Shown: piece by piece, positions 56,710 through 64,000 of the stretch
Numbering within the stretch: the stretch's first letter is position 1
Layout of the letters: the number at the start of each line of letters is the position of its first letter
From: Vibrio agarivorans
Lineage (GTDB): Bacteria; Pseudomonadota; Gammaproteobacteria; Enterobacterales; Vibrionaceae
DNA: 64,000 bases
Assembly (NCBI RefSeq): GCF_030409635.1
Contig: NZ_JAUFQF010000004.1
Span: forward strand, 2,204,241 to 2,268,240
Reading direction: 5' to 3'
Notes under the pieces: generated by a model
What the model was told of the DNA's origin: nothing
The model's input: only the letters and a program-made list of their open reading frames with translations
Database searches by the model: none
Position numbers and translations under genes: made by a program

Positions 56710-57978
56710 GTGCATATTTTTGTGTTCGGTAATTTGAATGTAGGAAAGTCTTCGTTTTGTAAGAAGTTAAGTGAAAAACTACCCACCTATGTTCAGCTAT
56801 CCCTAGATCATCATAGACAGTTGTACAGTGATGGAAGCCTTGAAGGTGAGGCGCTTGCCTGCGATAAGTTTGTTGATGCGGTTGCAAATACGCCTAGCGC
56901 TATTGTTGAGTTTACTGGTCGTGGACCAGTCGCTGAGAAGCTTCAAGCTGCTCTTACGTATAAGTGCGGTATTCTTGTTGTGATAACACGAAACAAGGCT
57001 GAAAACATCGCATCTGTATACTCTGAAAAGTTTGAAAACGTCCCATATCCTATTGAATATAAGCAGCAACAAACTCTGGTTCAGACGATTGAACAGTTAG
57101 AATGCCACACTACTTTGTCGGCATTGGAATTGGCCTGGAAAAATCAAATTTGGCACTCATATACGCATAATTTTGAACAGAGTTTTCACTCTTTTTGGAA
57201 GCAGTTTCCTAAACAGCACCATGAGCTAACAGCGCGTATCAACCGATTTGCATCAAGGCAAACAGGTATTGAAGTTGCCGTAATATACGGCTCATTGGGA
57301 GCAAATCAGGTTACACTCGATTCAGACATTGATTATTTCATCCAATCGAGTACCCCCGCTTCATATTGGCTTGAGGCGTTTCAAGAGTATTTTGGTCATG
57401 AGATCATCCACGCAGATCTCATTGGTAGCAAGATCACTTTACGCTTTAAAACCTCACTTCTTGTGGAAGTAGTAATTGGAAAAGAGCTTTCAGAGATAGC
57501 GCTATATTATCGAGAGTCATTAATCCACAATAGCGCCTTCACTCTTGTTAAAGGTAGCTCAGAAGACCTAGACCAACTGACTAGCTTCATAGGTACACAG
57601 GTCTCGACTAGCAATTTGGTAGCATCGATAGCGGGTGAACTTTACTTTTTGTTCTGTTCACTGCCCAAGCTAGTCAAATCAGGTGACGCTTATAAGTACT
57701 CTTTTCATACAATGATCATTCGTCATTATGCAGTTCAATTAGAGCACCTTCTCCTCGGGATTTCGGCACATAACTACCTGCCAAAACAAGCGACAGTCAA
57801 CCTTCCTGCATTTCCTTGGGAGAGTTTCGACACGTCACCAACGTCAATAGAAACACATCAGTACTTCTCTCTGTTTCAATATCTTGTGAGACTCTTTAAG
57901 CGATTGGAGAAAGCAGACTTACTTGAGATTGATAAGTACTTTTCAAAGCAAGCAGAACAACTCCATCATTTAAAATAG
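56710..57978 (+). CDS. P-loop kinase-like plus nucleotidyltransferase fusion (gene X)
   Basis: 422 aa. N-terminal kinase-like P-loop GNLNVGKSS (residues 7-15) and LSLDHH, resembling AAA_33/zeta-type nucleotide kinases. A second domain has the nucleotidyltransferase signature YGSLG (193-197) and DSDID (204-208), as in aminoglycoside or tRNA-type NTases. GTG start at 56710 with AAGGA upstream, 50 bp after hsdR and 12 bp before the transporter. It probably phosphorylates or nucleotidylates a small molecule; the substrate is unknown. Confidence 0.8.
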   Translation: MHIFVFGNLNVGKSSFCKKLSEKLPTYVQLSLDHHRQLYSDGSLEGEALACDKFVDAVANTPSAIVEFTGRGPVAEKLQAALTYKCGILVVITRNKAENIASVYSEKFENVPYPIEYKQQQTLVQTIEQLECHTTLSALELAWKNQIWHSYTHNFEQSFHSFWKQFPKQHHELTARINRFASRQTGIEVAVIYGSLGANQVTLDSDIDYFIQSSTPASYWLEAFQEYFGHEIIHADLIGSKITLRFKTSLLVEVVIGKELSEIALYYRESLIHNSAFTLVKGSSEDLDQLTSFIGTQVSTSNLVASIAGELYFLFCSLPKLVKSGDAYKYSFHTMIIRHYAVQLEHLLLGISAHNYLPKQATVNLPAFPWESFDTSPTSIETHQYFSLFQYLVRLFKRLEKADLLEIDKYFSKQAEQLHHLK

Positions 57979-57990
57979 AAGGGCTGCCTT

Positions 57991-59331
57991 GTGGCTAGGA
58001 TAGACAAAATAAACGTTAAGTTATGGCTTGTGCTGATTCTAAGCAGCTTAGCCCCGCTAATTTATACAACTACAAGAATACACTTTATTGGCAGTATGCC
58101 TGATGCATGGGCGTTTAGTATTGCGGCTCAAGTCGCGTGGCTAAATATCGGCTATGAGGTGATCAACGAAGCCTTACTTCTACCACTTGCTTTCATACTG
58201 GGGCAAGTGATCATGACCAAAGAGGCTTTTCAAAATAGGGCGGTCGTCTCACTAGGAGTGGTGGTCCTAACTTATGCGATAGTCACAGCGTTTGTTCTTG
58301 TATTTACGCCACAGTTAGTTTCTGCAATGCAGCAGCAAGAGAGTCTCTTGGCGCAAACTATCAAGTATATTCGCTTGGAATCCATTGCGATCTTCGTCTC
58401 AAGTGCTTACCTGTTCTTTAACCTCGTATTAGTACTCCATAACAAGCAAAAAGCGTTGTATAGCCTTTTAGTAATTCAGACGGTATTGACGGTTCTTTGT
58501 GACACGGTGCTAGTCAGTCAGTTACCAATGTCACTTCAGCTTGGCGTGACGGGTATTGCAATCACAAAAATTGCAGTTAATTCGGTCTTAGTTGTCGTGT
58601 CCTATAAACTGTTGTCTTTCAATGGATTGACTTTAAACCTATGCACAGTGACTTTTGATAAGGCTGAGTGGCTGAAAGAGTGGTTTAAGATTGGAACTCT
58701 TTCTGGGGCGGAGTCCCTAGTTAGAAATACCGCCTTTGTAGTCATGATTTTGCAGCTTATGAACCAACTTCAGCAAGCAGGTACATTCTGGGTGACCAAT
58801 GGTTTTATATGGGGTTGGTTGTTACTCCCAGTATTAACATTAGGGCAGTTAGTTAAACAAGATGCAGCGACCAATGACGGACTAACCACACAAAAGGTAA
58901 ATCGTTATCTACTTGTTACATGTGGCATCTTCTTGATTTGGTTCATTTCTTCTCCTCTGTGGGAGAGCTTTATTCACAATGTAATGGGGGTAGGTAACGC
59001 AGAACAGGTGGTCAACCTCGTGTATTTGATGGTGGGTTTCTACGTTGTTTTTGCGTTGAACAATGTCATTGATAGCTACTTCTATGGCATCGGCCGTACA
59101 GACCTAATGTTGTATCAGTCCTTAGCTGTGAATACCTTGTTTTACGGCGCTGCCTTTGTGCTATATCAATTCGGTTGGTTTGAGCCAACGCTTGAGTGGG
59201 TAGCCATTATGTTTGGCCTAGGAATAACCTTTGACGCACTTTTAACGTGGGGCCTGTATGTGATGTTAAGAAAACAGCAATCGGAACAAGAGTTAGTTAT
59301 TGCCCAATATCGGAGAGGTAAATATGCGTAA
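57991..59331 (+). CDS. MATE-like multidrug/small-molecule transporter (gene Y)
   Basis: 446 aa with about twelve hydrophobic helices in two bundles and the look of MatE proteins (LPLAFILGQVIMTKEA; helices around 40-440). GTG start at 57991 with AGAAGGG upstream. It overlaps the phosphatase gene by 8 bp. Export of a compound made or modified by gene X is a natural guess, unproven. Confidence 0.8.
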   Translation: MARIDKINVKLWLVLILSSLAPLIYTTTRIHFIGSMPDAWAFSIAAQVAWLNIGYEVINEALLLPLAFILGQVIMTKEAFQNRAVVSLGVVVLTYAIVTAFVLVFTPQLVSAMQQQESLLAQTIKYIRLESIAIFVSSAYLFFNLVLVLHNKQKALYSLLVIQTVLTVLCDTVLVSQLPMSLQLGVTGIAITKIAVNSVLVVVSYKLLSFNGLTLNLCTVTFDKAEWLKEWFKIGTLSGAESLVRNTAFVVMILQLMNQLQQAGTFWVTNGFIWGWLLLPVLTLGQLVKQDAATNDGLTTQKVNRYLLVTCGIFLIWFISSPLWESFIHNVMGVGNAEQVVNLVYLMVGFYVVFALNNVIDSYFYGIGRTDLMLYQSLAVNTLFYGAAFVLYQFGWFEPTLEWVAIMFGLGITFDALLTWGLYVMLRKQQSEQELVIAQYRRGKYA

Positions 59332-59917
59332 GTTGATTTTAATTCGTCATGCGGAACGACCTGAGATAGCACCAAACGAGGTGGGTAATGATGTCGTGTT
59401 GACCGAACAGGGAAAGCAAGATACGACTCAGTATGCCAAAAGCATAAGCGGTCAGGTTGTTTCTATGATGACGAGTCCTATCGAGAGGTGTATAGAAACC
59501 GCTGAAATTATCGCTAAGGAAAACGGGTTTCCCTTTGAGCAGATAGAACGCAGTCGTTTACTAGGGAACCCAGGATTTGTGATTGAAGATGGCAAAATTG
59601 CATGGCAGCAATGGCAAACCAAAGGCCATGATGTAGTAAATCAACACCTCTTATCAGCAACTGATGCCTTGCCAGGCTTTGCGGATTTTGAAACGGCCGT
59701 GAACGCTTTCCTTAATAACATCGCTACCTCATTGGCTGATGAGGCTAGCGAAGGGTTACATGTTTGGGTCACACACGATGTTATGCTCGCCACACTTGCC
59801 TCCAGAACGTTACCTAACAACCTTACATTAGCCGACTGGCCTCACTTTTTAGGTCATCTAATTGTGACGTTGGAAGAGACTGGTGAACTTTCATTCGAAT
59901 ACCTTCAAAAGCCGTAA
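59324..59917 (+). CDS. histidine phosphatase family protein (gene Z)
   Basis: 197 aa. LILIRHAERPE contains the catalytic RHxxR-like RHA motif (RHGE variant), MMTSPIERCIETAEI the second Arg, and HVWVTHDVMLA the second His. Branch of the phosphoglycerate-mutase-like superfamily. ATG at 59324 after GGAGAGG; a TTG at 59300 lies inside the transporter gene. Last of the three genes, 82 bp before hsdM. Confidence 0.87.
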   Translation: MRKLILIRHAERPEIAPNEVGNDVVLTEQGKQDTTQYAKSISGQVVSMMTSPIERCIETAEIIAKENGFPFEQIERSRLLGNPGFVIEDGKIAWQQWQTKGHDVVNQHLLSATDALPGFADFETAVNAFLNNIATSLADEASEGLHVWVTHDVMLATLASRTLPNNLTLADWPHFLGHLIVTLEETGELSFEYLQKP

Positions 59918-59999
59918 ACAATGCAATGCAGCGCTGAGTTAAAAAGTGCAATTAAGTTATAATATCGCCCAATCATGGAATACGAAAAGTAAGAAAATT

Positions 60000-61493
60000 A
60001 TGTCGGTCAGTTCAGTAATTAAATCCATCCAAGATATCATGCGTAAAGATGCGGGTGTTGATGGTGATGCGCAGCGTCTAGGTCAAATGTCTTGGCTATT
60101 GTTCCTTAAAGTGTTTGATGCTCAAGAAGAAGAGCTAGAGCTTGAGATGGATGATTATCGAGAACCAATCCCAGAAGAGTACCTATGGCGTAACTGGGCG
60201 GCGGATGCTGAAGGCATGACAGGTGATGATCTGCTTGAGTTTGTTAATGACGATCTATTCCCAACGCTGAAAAACTACACCGCACCGATTGATAAGAACC
60301 CTCGCGGTTTTGTAGTCAAAGAAGCATTCAGCGATGCGTTCAACTACATGAAGAACGGTACGCTTCTACGCCAAGTCATCAATAAGCTGAATGAAATCGA
60401 CTTTACAGACTCTAACGAACGTCACTTATTCGGTGATATTTACGAGCAAATCCTTAAAGATCTTCAAAGTGCAGGTAATGCAGGTGAGTTCTATACCCCT
60501 CGTGCCGTGACTCGTTTTATCGTTGACCGTCTCGATCCAAAGCTTGGTGAATCTATCATGGACCCTGCAACGGGTACAGGCGGTTTCCTTGCTTGTTCAT
60601 TCGACCATGTTAAAAACAATTACGTGAAGACGGCTGCCGACCACCAAACCCTACAAAAGCAGATCCACGGCGTTGAGAAGAAACAGCTTCCGCACTTACT
60701 GTGTATCACCAATATGATGCTGCATGGCATTGAAGTACCTGTACAAATCAAACACGGCAATACGCTAAACAAGCCGCTTTCAAGTTGGGACAGCAACATC
60801 AATGTGATTGCGACCAACCCTCCGTTTGGTGGCACAGAAGAAGATGGTATTGAGAAAAACTTCCCTGCCGAAATGCAGACGCGTGAAACTGCCGATCTGT
60901 TCTTACAACTAATTATCGAAGTGCTTGATGAAGGCTCTGATACCAAGAGCGGTGGTCGAGCAGGTGTGGTACTGCCAGATGGCACCTTGTTTGGTGAAGG
61001 TGTTAAAACCAAAATCAAAAAGATGCTGACCGAAGAATGTAACTTACACACCATCGTTCGCTTACCTAATGGCGTGTTTAACCCATACACAGGCATCAAA
61101 ACCAATATTCTGTTCTTCACCAAAGGCCAGCCAACAAAAGACGTATGGTTTTACGAGCATCCATACCCAGAAGGCGTTAAGAACTACAGCAAAACCAAGC
61201 CAATGAAGTTTGAAGAGTTCAAGCAAGAGCAAGAGTGGTGGGGTAGCGAAGAAGACGGTTTTGCTTCTCGTGTTGAGAGCAAACATGCATGGAAAGTGTC
61301 GATTGAAGAGATCATCGAACGCAACTTCAACCTTGATATTAAGAACCCATATCAAGAAGAAGTGGTCAGTCATGACCCACAAGAGTTACTAGAAAGCTAT
61401 CAGCAGCAGCAACAAGAGATCACAGAGCTGCGTAACAAGCTGAAAGGCATTCTTGGTGATGCGCTGAAATCATCAGTAGGTGAGGGTGAATGA
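60000..61493 (+). CDS. hsdM: type I DNA methyltransferase M subunit
   Basis: 497 aa. N-terminal helical region, SAM motif DPATGTGGF (188-196) and catalytic NPPF (273-276) for adenine-N6 methylation. ATG at 60000 fits the family N-terminus MSVSSVIKSIQDIMRKD. Its stop overlaps the hsdS start (ATGA). Confidence 0.96.
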   Translation: MSVSSVIKSIQDIMRKDAGVDGDAQRLGQMSWLLFLKVFDAQEEELELEMDDYREPIPEEYLWRNWAADAEGMTGDDLLEFVNDDLFPTLKNYTAPIDKNPRGFVVKEAFSDAFNYMKNGTLLRQVINKLNEIDFTDSNERHLFGDIYEQILKDLQSAGNAGEFYTPRAVTRFIVDRLDPKLGESIMDPATGTGGFLACSFDHVKNNYVKTAADHQTLQKQIHGVEKKQLPHLLCITNMMLHGIEVPVQIKHGNTLNKPLSSWDSNINVIATNPPFGGTEEDGIEKNFPAEMQTRETADLFLQLIIEVLDEGSDTKSGGRAGVVLPDGTLFGEGVKTKIKKMLTEECNLHTIVRLPNGVFNPYTGIKTNILFFTKGQPTKDVWFYEHPYPEGVKNYSKTKPMKFEEFKQEQEWWGSEEDGFASRVESKHAWKVSIEEIIERNFNLDIKNPYQEEVVSHDPQELLESYQQQQQEITELRNKLKGILGDALKSSVGEGE

Positions 61494-63268
61494 TGAGCCT
61501 TGACCAAACACCTATCAATCAGTTGATTACAGACAATATTGATACTTGGACTTCAACGGTAAAAACTAAAGCAACAACAGGTCGTGGCAGTAGTAAAAAA
61601 CTAGAGCTGTATGGCGTTAAAAAACTGCGTGAGCTGATTTTAGAGTTAGCTGTGCGAGGTAAGTTAGTACCTCAAGATCCAAGTGATGAGCCTGCTTCTG
61701 TTTTGTTTGAGCGAATTGTGGAAATAAAAGCGCAATTGGTCAAAGAAAAGAAGATTAAGCCACCTAAAAAGTCTGTTGAAATTAGTGATGATGAGAAGCC
61801 ATTTGATATACCTAAAAATTGGAAATGGATTCGCTTAGCCGATTATGCACAAATATTTTCAGGTAATGCTTTTAAAAGTGGCGACTTCTCTTCAGAAGCT
61901 GGCACAAAAGCTATCAAAATTACCAATGCAGGTGTAGGTCATTTGATTGAAACTGATGAGTATTTACCAGAAGAATTTTTGACTACATATAGTCAATATA
62001 GAGTGGTAAAGAATGACCTTATTCTAGCTCTTACACGACCATATATCTCAGATGGACTGAAAGTGAGCATGTGTCCAGATAGCTACCATAACTCTTTATT
62101 GAACCAACGTGTTGCAGCAATTAGAGCATATGTGAATCCTGAATATGCTTTTTTCATGTTGAGTAGTCCATATGTATTGAATACATATAAGAACCGCTTT
62201 AGTGGTAGTGGCTTGCAACCAAATTTAAAAATGAGTGATGTTACAGAGCTTGTCATTCCTTTATGTTCTGAACAAGAACAACACCGTATCGTCGCAAAAG
62301 TCGATGAACTAATGACACTCTGCGACCAACTAGAGCAACAAACCGAAGCCAGTATTGCGGCACATCAAGTATTAGTGGCAACGCTATTAGACACCCTAAC
62401 CAACTCGGCAAACGCTGAAGAGCTAATGCAAAACTGGCAAATGGTTGCGGAGCACTTCGATACCCTGTTCACCACAGAAGAAAGCATTGACCAGTTAAAA
62501 CAAACCATCCTGCAACTGGCGGTAATGGGTAAGCTTGTCCCACAAGACTCAAATGATGAACCTGCTGCAAAGCTGCTTGAGCGTATTGGGGAAGAAAAAG
62601 CGCAGTTAATCAAAGAGAAGAAAATCAAAAAGCAAAAAGCACTACCGCCGATCGCTGATGATGAAAAGCCGTTTAAACTGCCAAATGGTTGGGAGTGGAG
62701 TAAACTTCAAGACCTTTGTTTTAAAATCACCGATGGAGAGCATTCAACTCCAAAAAGGACTGAAACTGGACATTACTTGTTATCCGCAAGAAATGTGACT
62801 AATGAGGGTATTATTTTAGGTGATGTTGATTATGTTCCTGATTTTGAATTTGCAAGGATAAGAAATAGATGTGACCCCAACATTGGAGATATTCTAATTT
62901 CTTGTTCAGGTAGTGTTGGGCGTGTTGCTCTGGTTGATAGAGACAATGCTTATTCTATGGTTAGAAGTGCTGCAATGATCCGCCCTTGCAATACTAACTT
63001 ATCAAAAGAATATTTGGCTCTAATGTTGCGAAGTACTTATTTGCAATCTCAGATGAAAAACCGTTCGAAGCAATCAGCACAAGCAAATTTGTTCTTGGGT
63101 GCAATTAGTAACTTAGTTGGCGTTATTCCTCCATTGTGTGAGCAGGAAAGAATCGTTTTTAAAGTTTCTGAGCTGTTGGCTATCTGTGAACAGCTTAAGT
63201 TGTACATAAAAGATTCTAAGGCTACCCAACTAAACCTTACCGACACTATTGTTGAACAGGCGGTATAA
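61490..63268 (+). CDS. hsdS: type I restriction specificity subunit
   Basis: 592-aa DNA-recognition subunit. Two target-recognition domains (about 110-260 and 400-560) separated by repeated spacer segments: ELAVRGKLVPQD...EKKIK and QLAVMGKLVPQD...EKKIK. This internal duplication sets the half-site spacing. Longer than typical because both spacers are extended. The recognised sequence cannot be predicted from here. Confidence 0.95.
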   Translation: MMSLDQTPINQLITDNIDTWTSTVKTKATTGRGSSKKLELYGVKKLRELILELAVRGKLVPQDPSDEPASVLFERIVEIKAQLVKEKKIKPPKKSVEISDDEKPFDIPKNWKWIRLADYAQIFSGNAFKSGDFSSEAGTKAIKITNAGVGHLIETDEYLPEEFLTTYSQYRVVKNDLILALTRPYISDGLKVSMCPDSYHNSLLNQRVAAIRAYVNPEYAFFMLSSPYVLNTYKNRFSGSGLQPNLKMSDVTELVIPLCSEQEQHRIVAKVDELMTLCDQLEQQTEASIAAHQVLVATLLDTLTNSANAEELMQNWQMVAEHFDTLFTTEESIDQLKQTILQLAVMGKLVPQDSNDEPAAKLLERIGEEKAQLIKEKKIKKQKALPPIADDEKPFKLPNGWEWSKLQDLCFKITDGEHSTPKRTETGHYLLSARNVTNEGIILGDVDYVPDFEFARIRNRCDPNIGDILISCSGSVGRVALVDRDNAYSMVRSAAMIRPCNTNLSKEYLALMLRSTYLQSQMKNRSKQSAQANLFLGAISNLVGVIPPLCEQERIVFKVSELLAICEQLKLYIKDSKATQLNLTDTIVEQAV

Positions 63269-63270
63269 CT

Positions 63271-63615
63271 ATGGCAGTTGTCTTCAATCAGCCTCAAACT
63301 ATTGCGCAGTTGCTAGAGCAAAAACTCACCATTCCTGAGTATCAGCGCCCGTACAAATGGCAACCCAAGCACGTTAATCAACTGATTGATGACATCTTTA
63401 ACCACCGCACTAAGCCTTGCTATCGGCTTGGTACGGTGGTACTGCATAAAGACAAAGATTCAAAAACCAACGAAGGAAAGGGCGCACTCAACATAGTCGA
63501 TGGTCAGCAACGCCTGCTTACCCCTAACGCTACTTTACACCATTCTGGATGGAGAAGAGAAAACCATCTCATCAACTCTTCTTGAGCACAGATTTGAAGC
63601 CTCGGTCAGTATCAT
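63271..63615 (+). pseudogene. DUF262 (GmrSD-like) N-terminal fragment, frameshifted
   Basis: TIPEYQRPYKWQPKHVNQLI and IVDGQQRLLT are the DUF262 start. An extra C in ACCCCTAACG near 63523 breaks the frame; the +2 frame continues TLLYTILDGEEKTISSTL to about 63612, after which resemblance stops. Truncated and non-functional. Starts 2 bp after hsdS. Confidence 0.85.
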
Positions 63616-63616
63616 G

Positions 63617-63636
63617 GTGACCCTTTGCAGGGTCAC
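63617..63636. terminator. hairpin between DUF262 fragment and integrase
   Basis: Perfect 8-bp stem GTGACCCT / AGGGTCAC with TTGC loop; no T run. May be a terminator or recombination scar. Confidence 0.5.
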
Positions 63637-63681
63637 AGATTCAAGGTATGGAAGTACAGTTGCACAGACAGACTTACTGTT

Positions 63682-64000
63682 TTACTTCATCTGGTGCATC
63701 AACTTGTTTATGTGTTTGTTGAGTGCTCGTTCCCAAATTTCTAACCCTTCGCGCTTTTCATCCAAGTACTCGTACATGTCATAGTGTTTGCCAGATACAT
63801 CGCTGATTGCATGGCCTTGAATTCTGTCCCGATACTCTTTGGAGATTTTCGCTTGTCCACCAAGTGTTTTTACAGTTCTACGAAAGTCTCTAGCTACAAA
63901 AGGGCGAACCTTTGTAGCTTTTTTGTAGGTTAAAATTGCTTGGGCAATGGTGTTTGTAGGCATGTGCTCTTGAACATTGGTCTTCTTAAAAAAAACGAAT
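63682..64000 (-). CDS. tyrosine integrase, C-terminal part
   Basis: About 105 codons reach the window end with no stop, so only the C-terminus is seen. FVARDFRRTVKTLGG carries the second catalytic Arg region, RIQGHAISDVSGKHYD the later catalytic residues with the nucleophile Tyr in KHYDMYEY. Phage-integrase family, P4-like tail. Faces the restriction operon. It may belong to this island or to a neighbouring one. Confidence 0.85.
   Translation of the reverse strand, partial: FVFFKKTNVQEHMPTNTIAQAILTYKKATKVRPFVARDFRRTVKTLGGQAKISKEYRDRIQGHAISDVSGKHYDMYEYLDEKREGLEIWERALNKHINKLMHQMK

Noticed and set aside
32725..63268. Prophage
   Set aside because: No capsid, terminase, portal, tail or lysis genes; the content is replicon, IS and defence genes.
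63585..63700. Direct copy of the tRNA-Arg 3' end (attR) near the integrase
   Set aside because: I found no stretch resembling AATCCTACAGGGCGTGCCA here; the right border is probably beyond the window.

Overview
The window looks like part of a Vibrio (Vibrionaceae) chromosome. Its first half, about 1-31306, carries housekeeping genes whose products read as typical Vibrio/gammaproteobacterial proteins: asnS, queD, the sapABCDF transporter next to pspF and pspABC, a tripartite RND pump with two lipoprotein adaptors, tag, metC, a cardiolipin synthase, an RluA-type pseudouridine synthase, a PilZ protein and folD. Species cannot be fixed from sequence alone.

Core region. A truncated GGDEF enzyme opens the window. 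asnS (minus strand) and queD follow. A TetR-family repressor and a metallo-beta-lactamase-fold lipoprotein are divergent around a long palindrome that is probably the repressor's operator. sapABCDF runs on the minus strand behind pspF. pspF is divergent from pspABC, which has a clear sigma-54 promoter. The adaptor-adaptor-RND operon follows, then single genes and short operons, ending at folD and tRNA-Arg(UCU).

Accessory region. From the 3' end of the tRNA-Arg gene (31306) to the window end, the DNA is a mosaic of mobile and defence-type genes. Next to the tRNA is a replicon-like module: a zinc-motif/HTH protein, an AlpA-like regulator, a KfrA-like coiled-coil protein and a large helicase resembling plasmid replication proteins. 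Then come an IS91-type transposase fragment, two DUF2971 proteins, a PHP plus SMC-like ATPase of the TrlF type, a YaaW-like protein with a zinc ribbon, several unknown genes, and complete IS110/IS1111, IS256 and IS30 elements. A broken serine recombinase and two paralogous tiny membrane proteins, each behind the same promoter sequence, are also present. Two tandem arrays (65-bp and about 190-bp units) follow, the second split by a MITE-like element. Short hairpins with an invariant GCCCC loop sit just after several genes.

The right end is a type I restriction-modification operon, hsdR-X-Y-Z-hsdM-hsdS. X is a P-loop plus nucleotidyltransferase protein, Y a MATE-like transporter and Z a histidine phosphatase. 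All three read with the hsd genes and overlap or nearly touch each other. I consider this inserted trio the best candidate for an undescribed system. hsdS is followed by a frameshifted, truncated DUF262 gene and, on the opposite strand, the C-terminal end of a tyrosine integrase running off the window.
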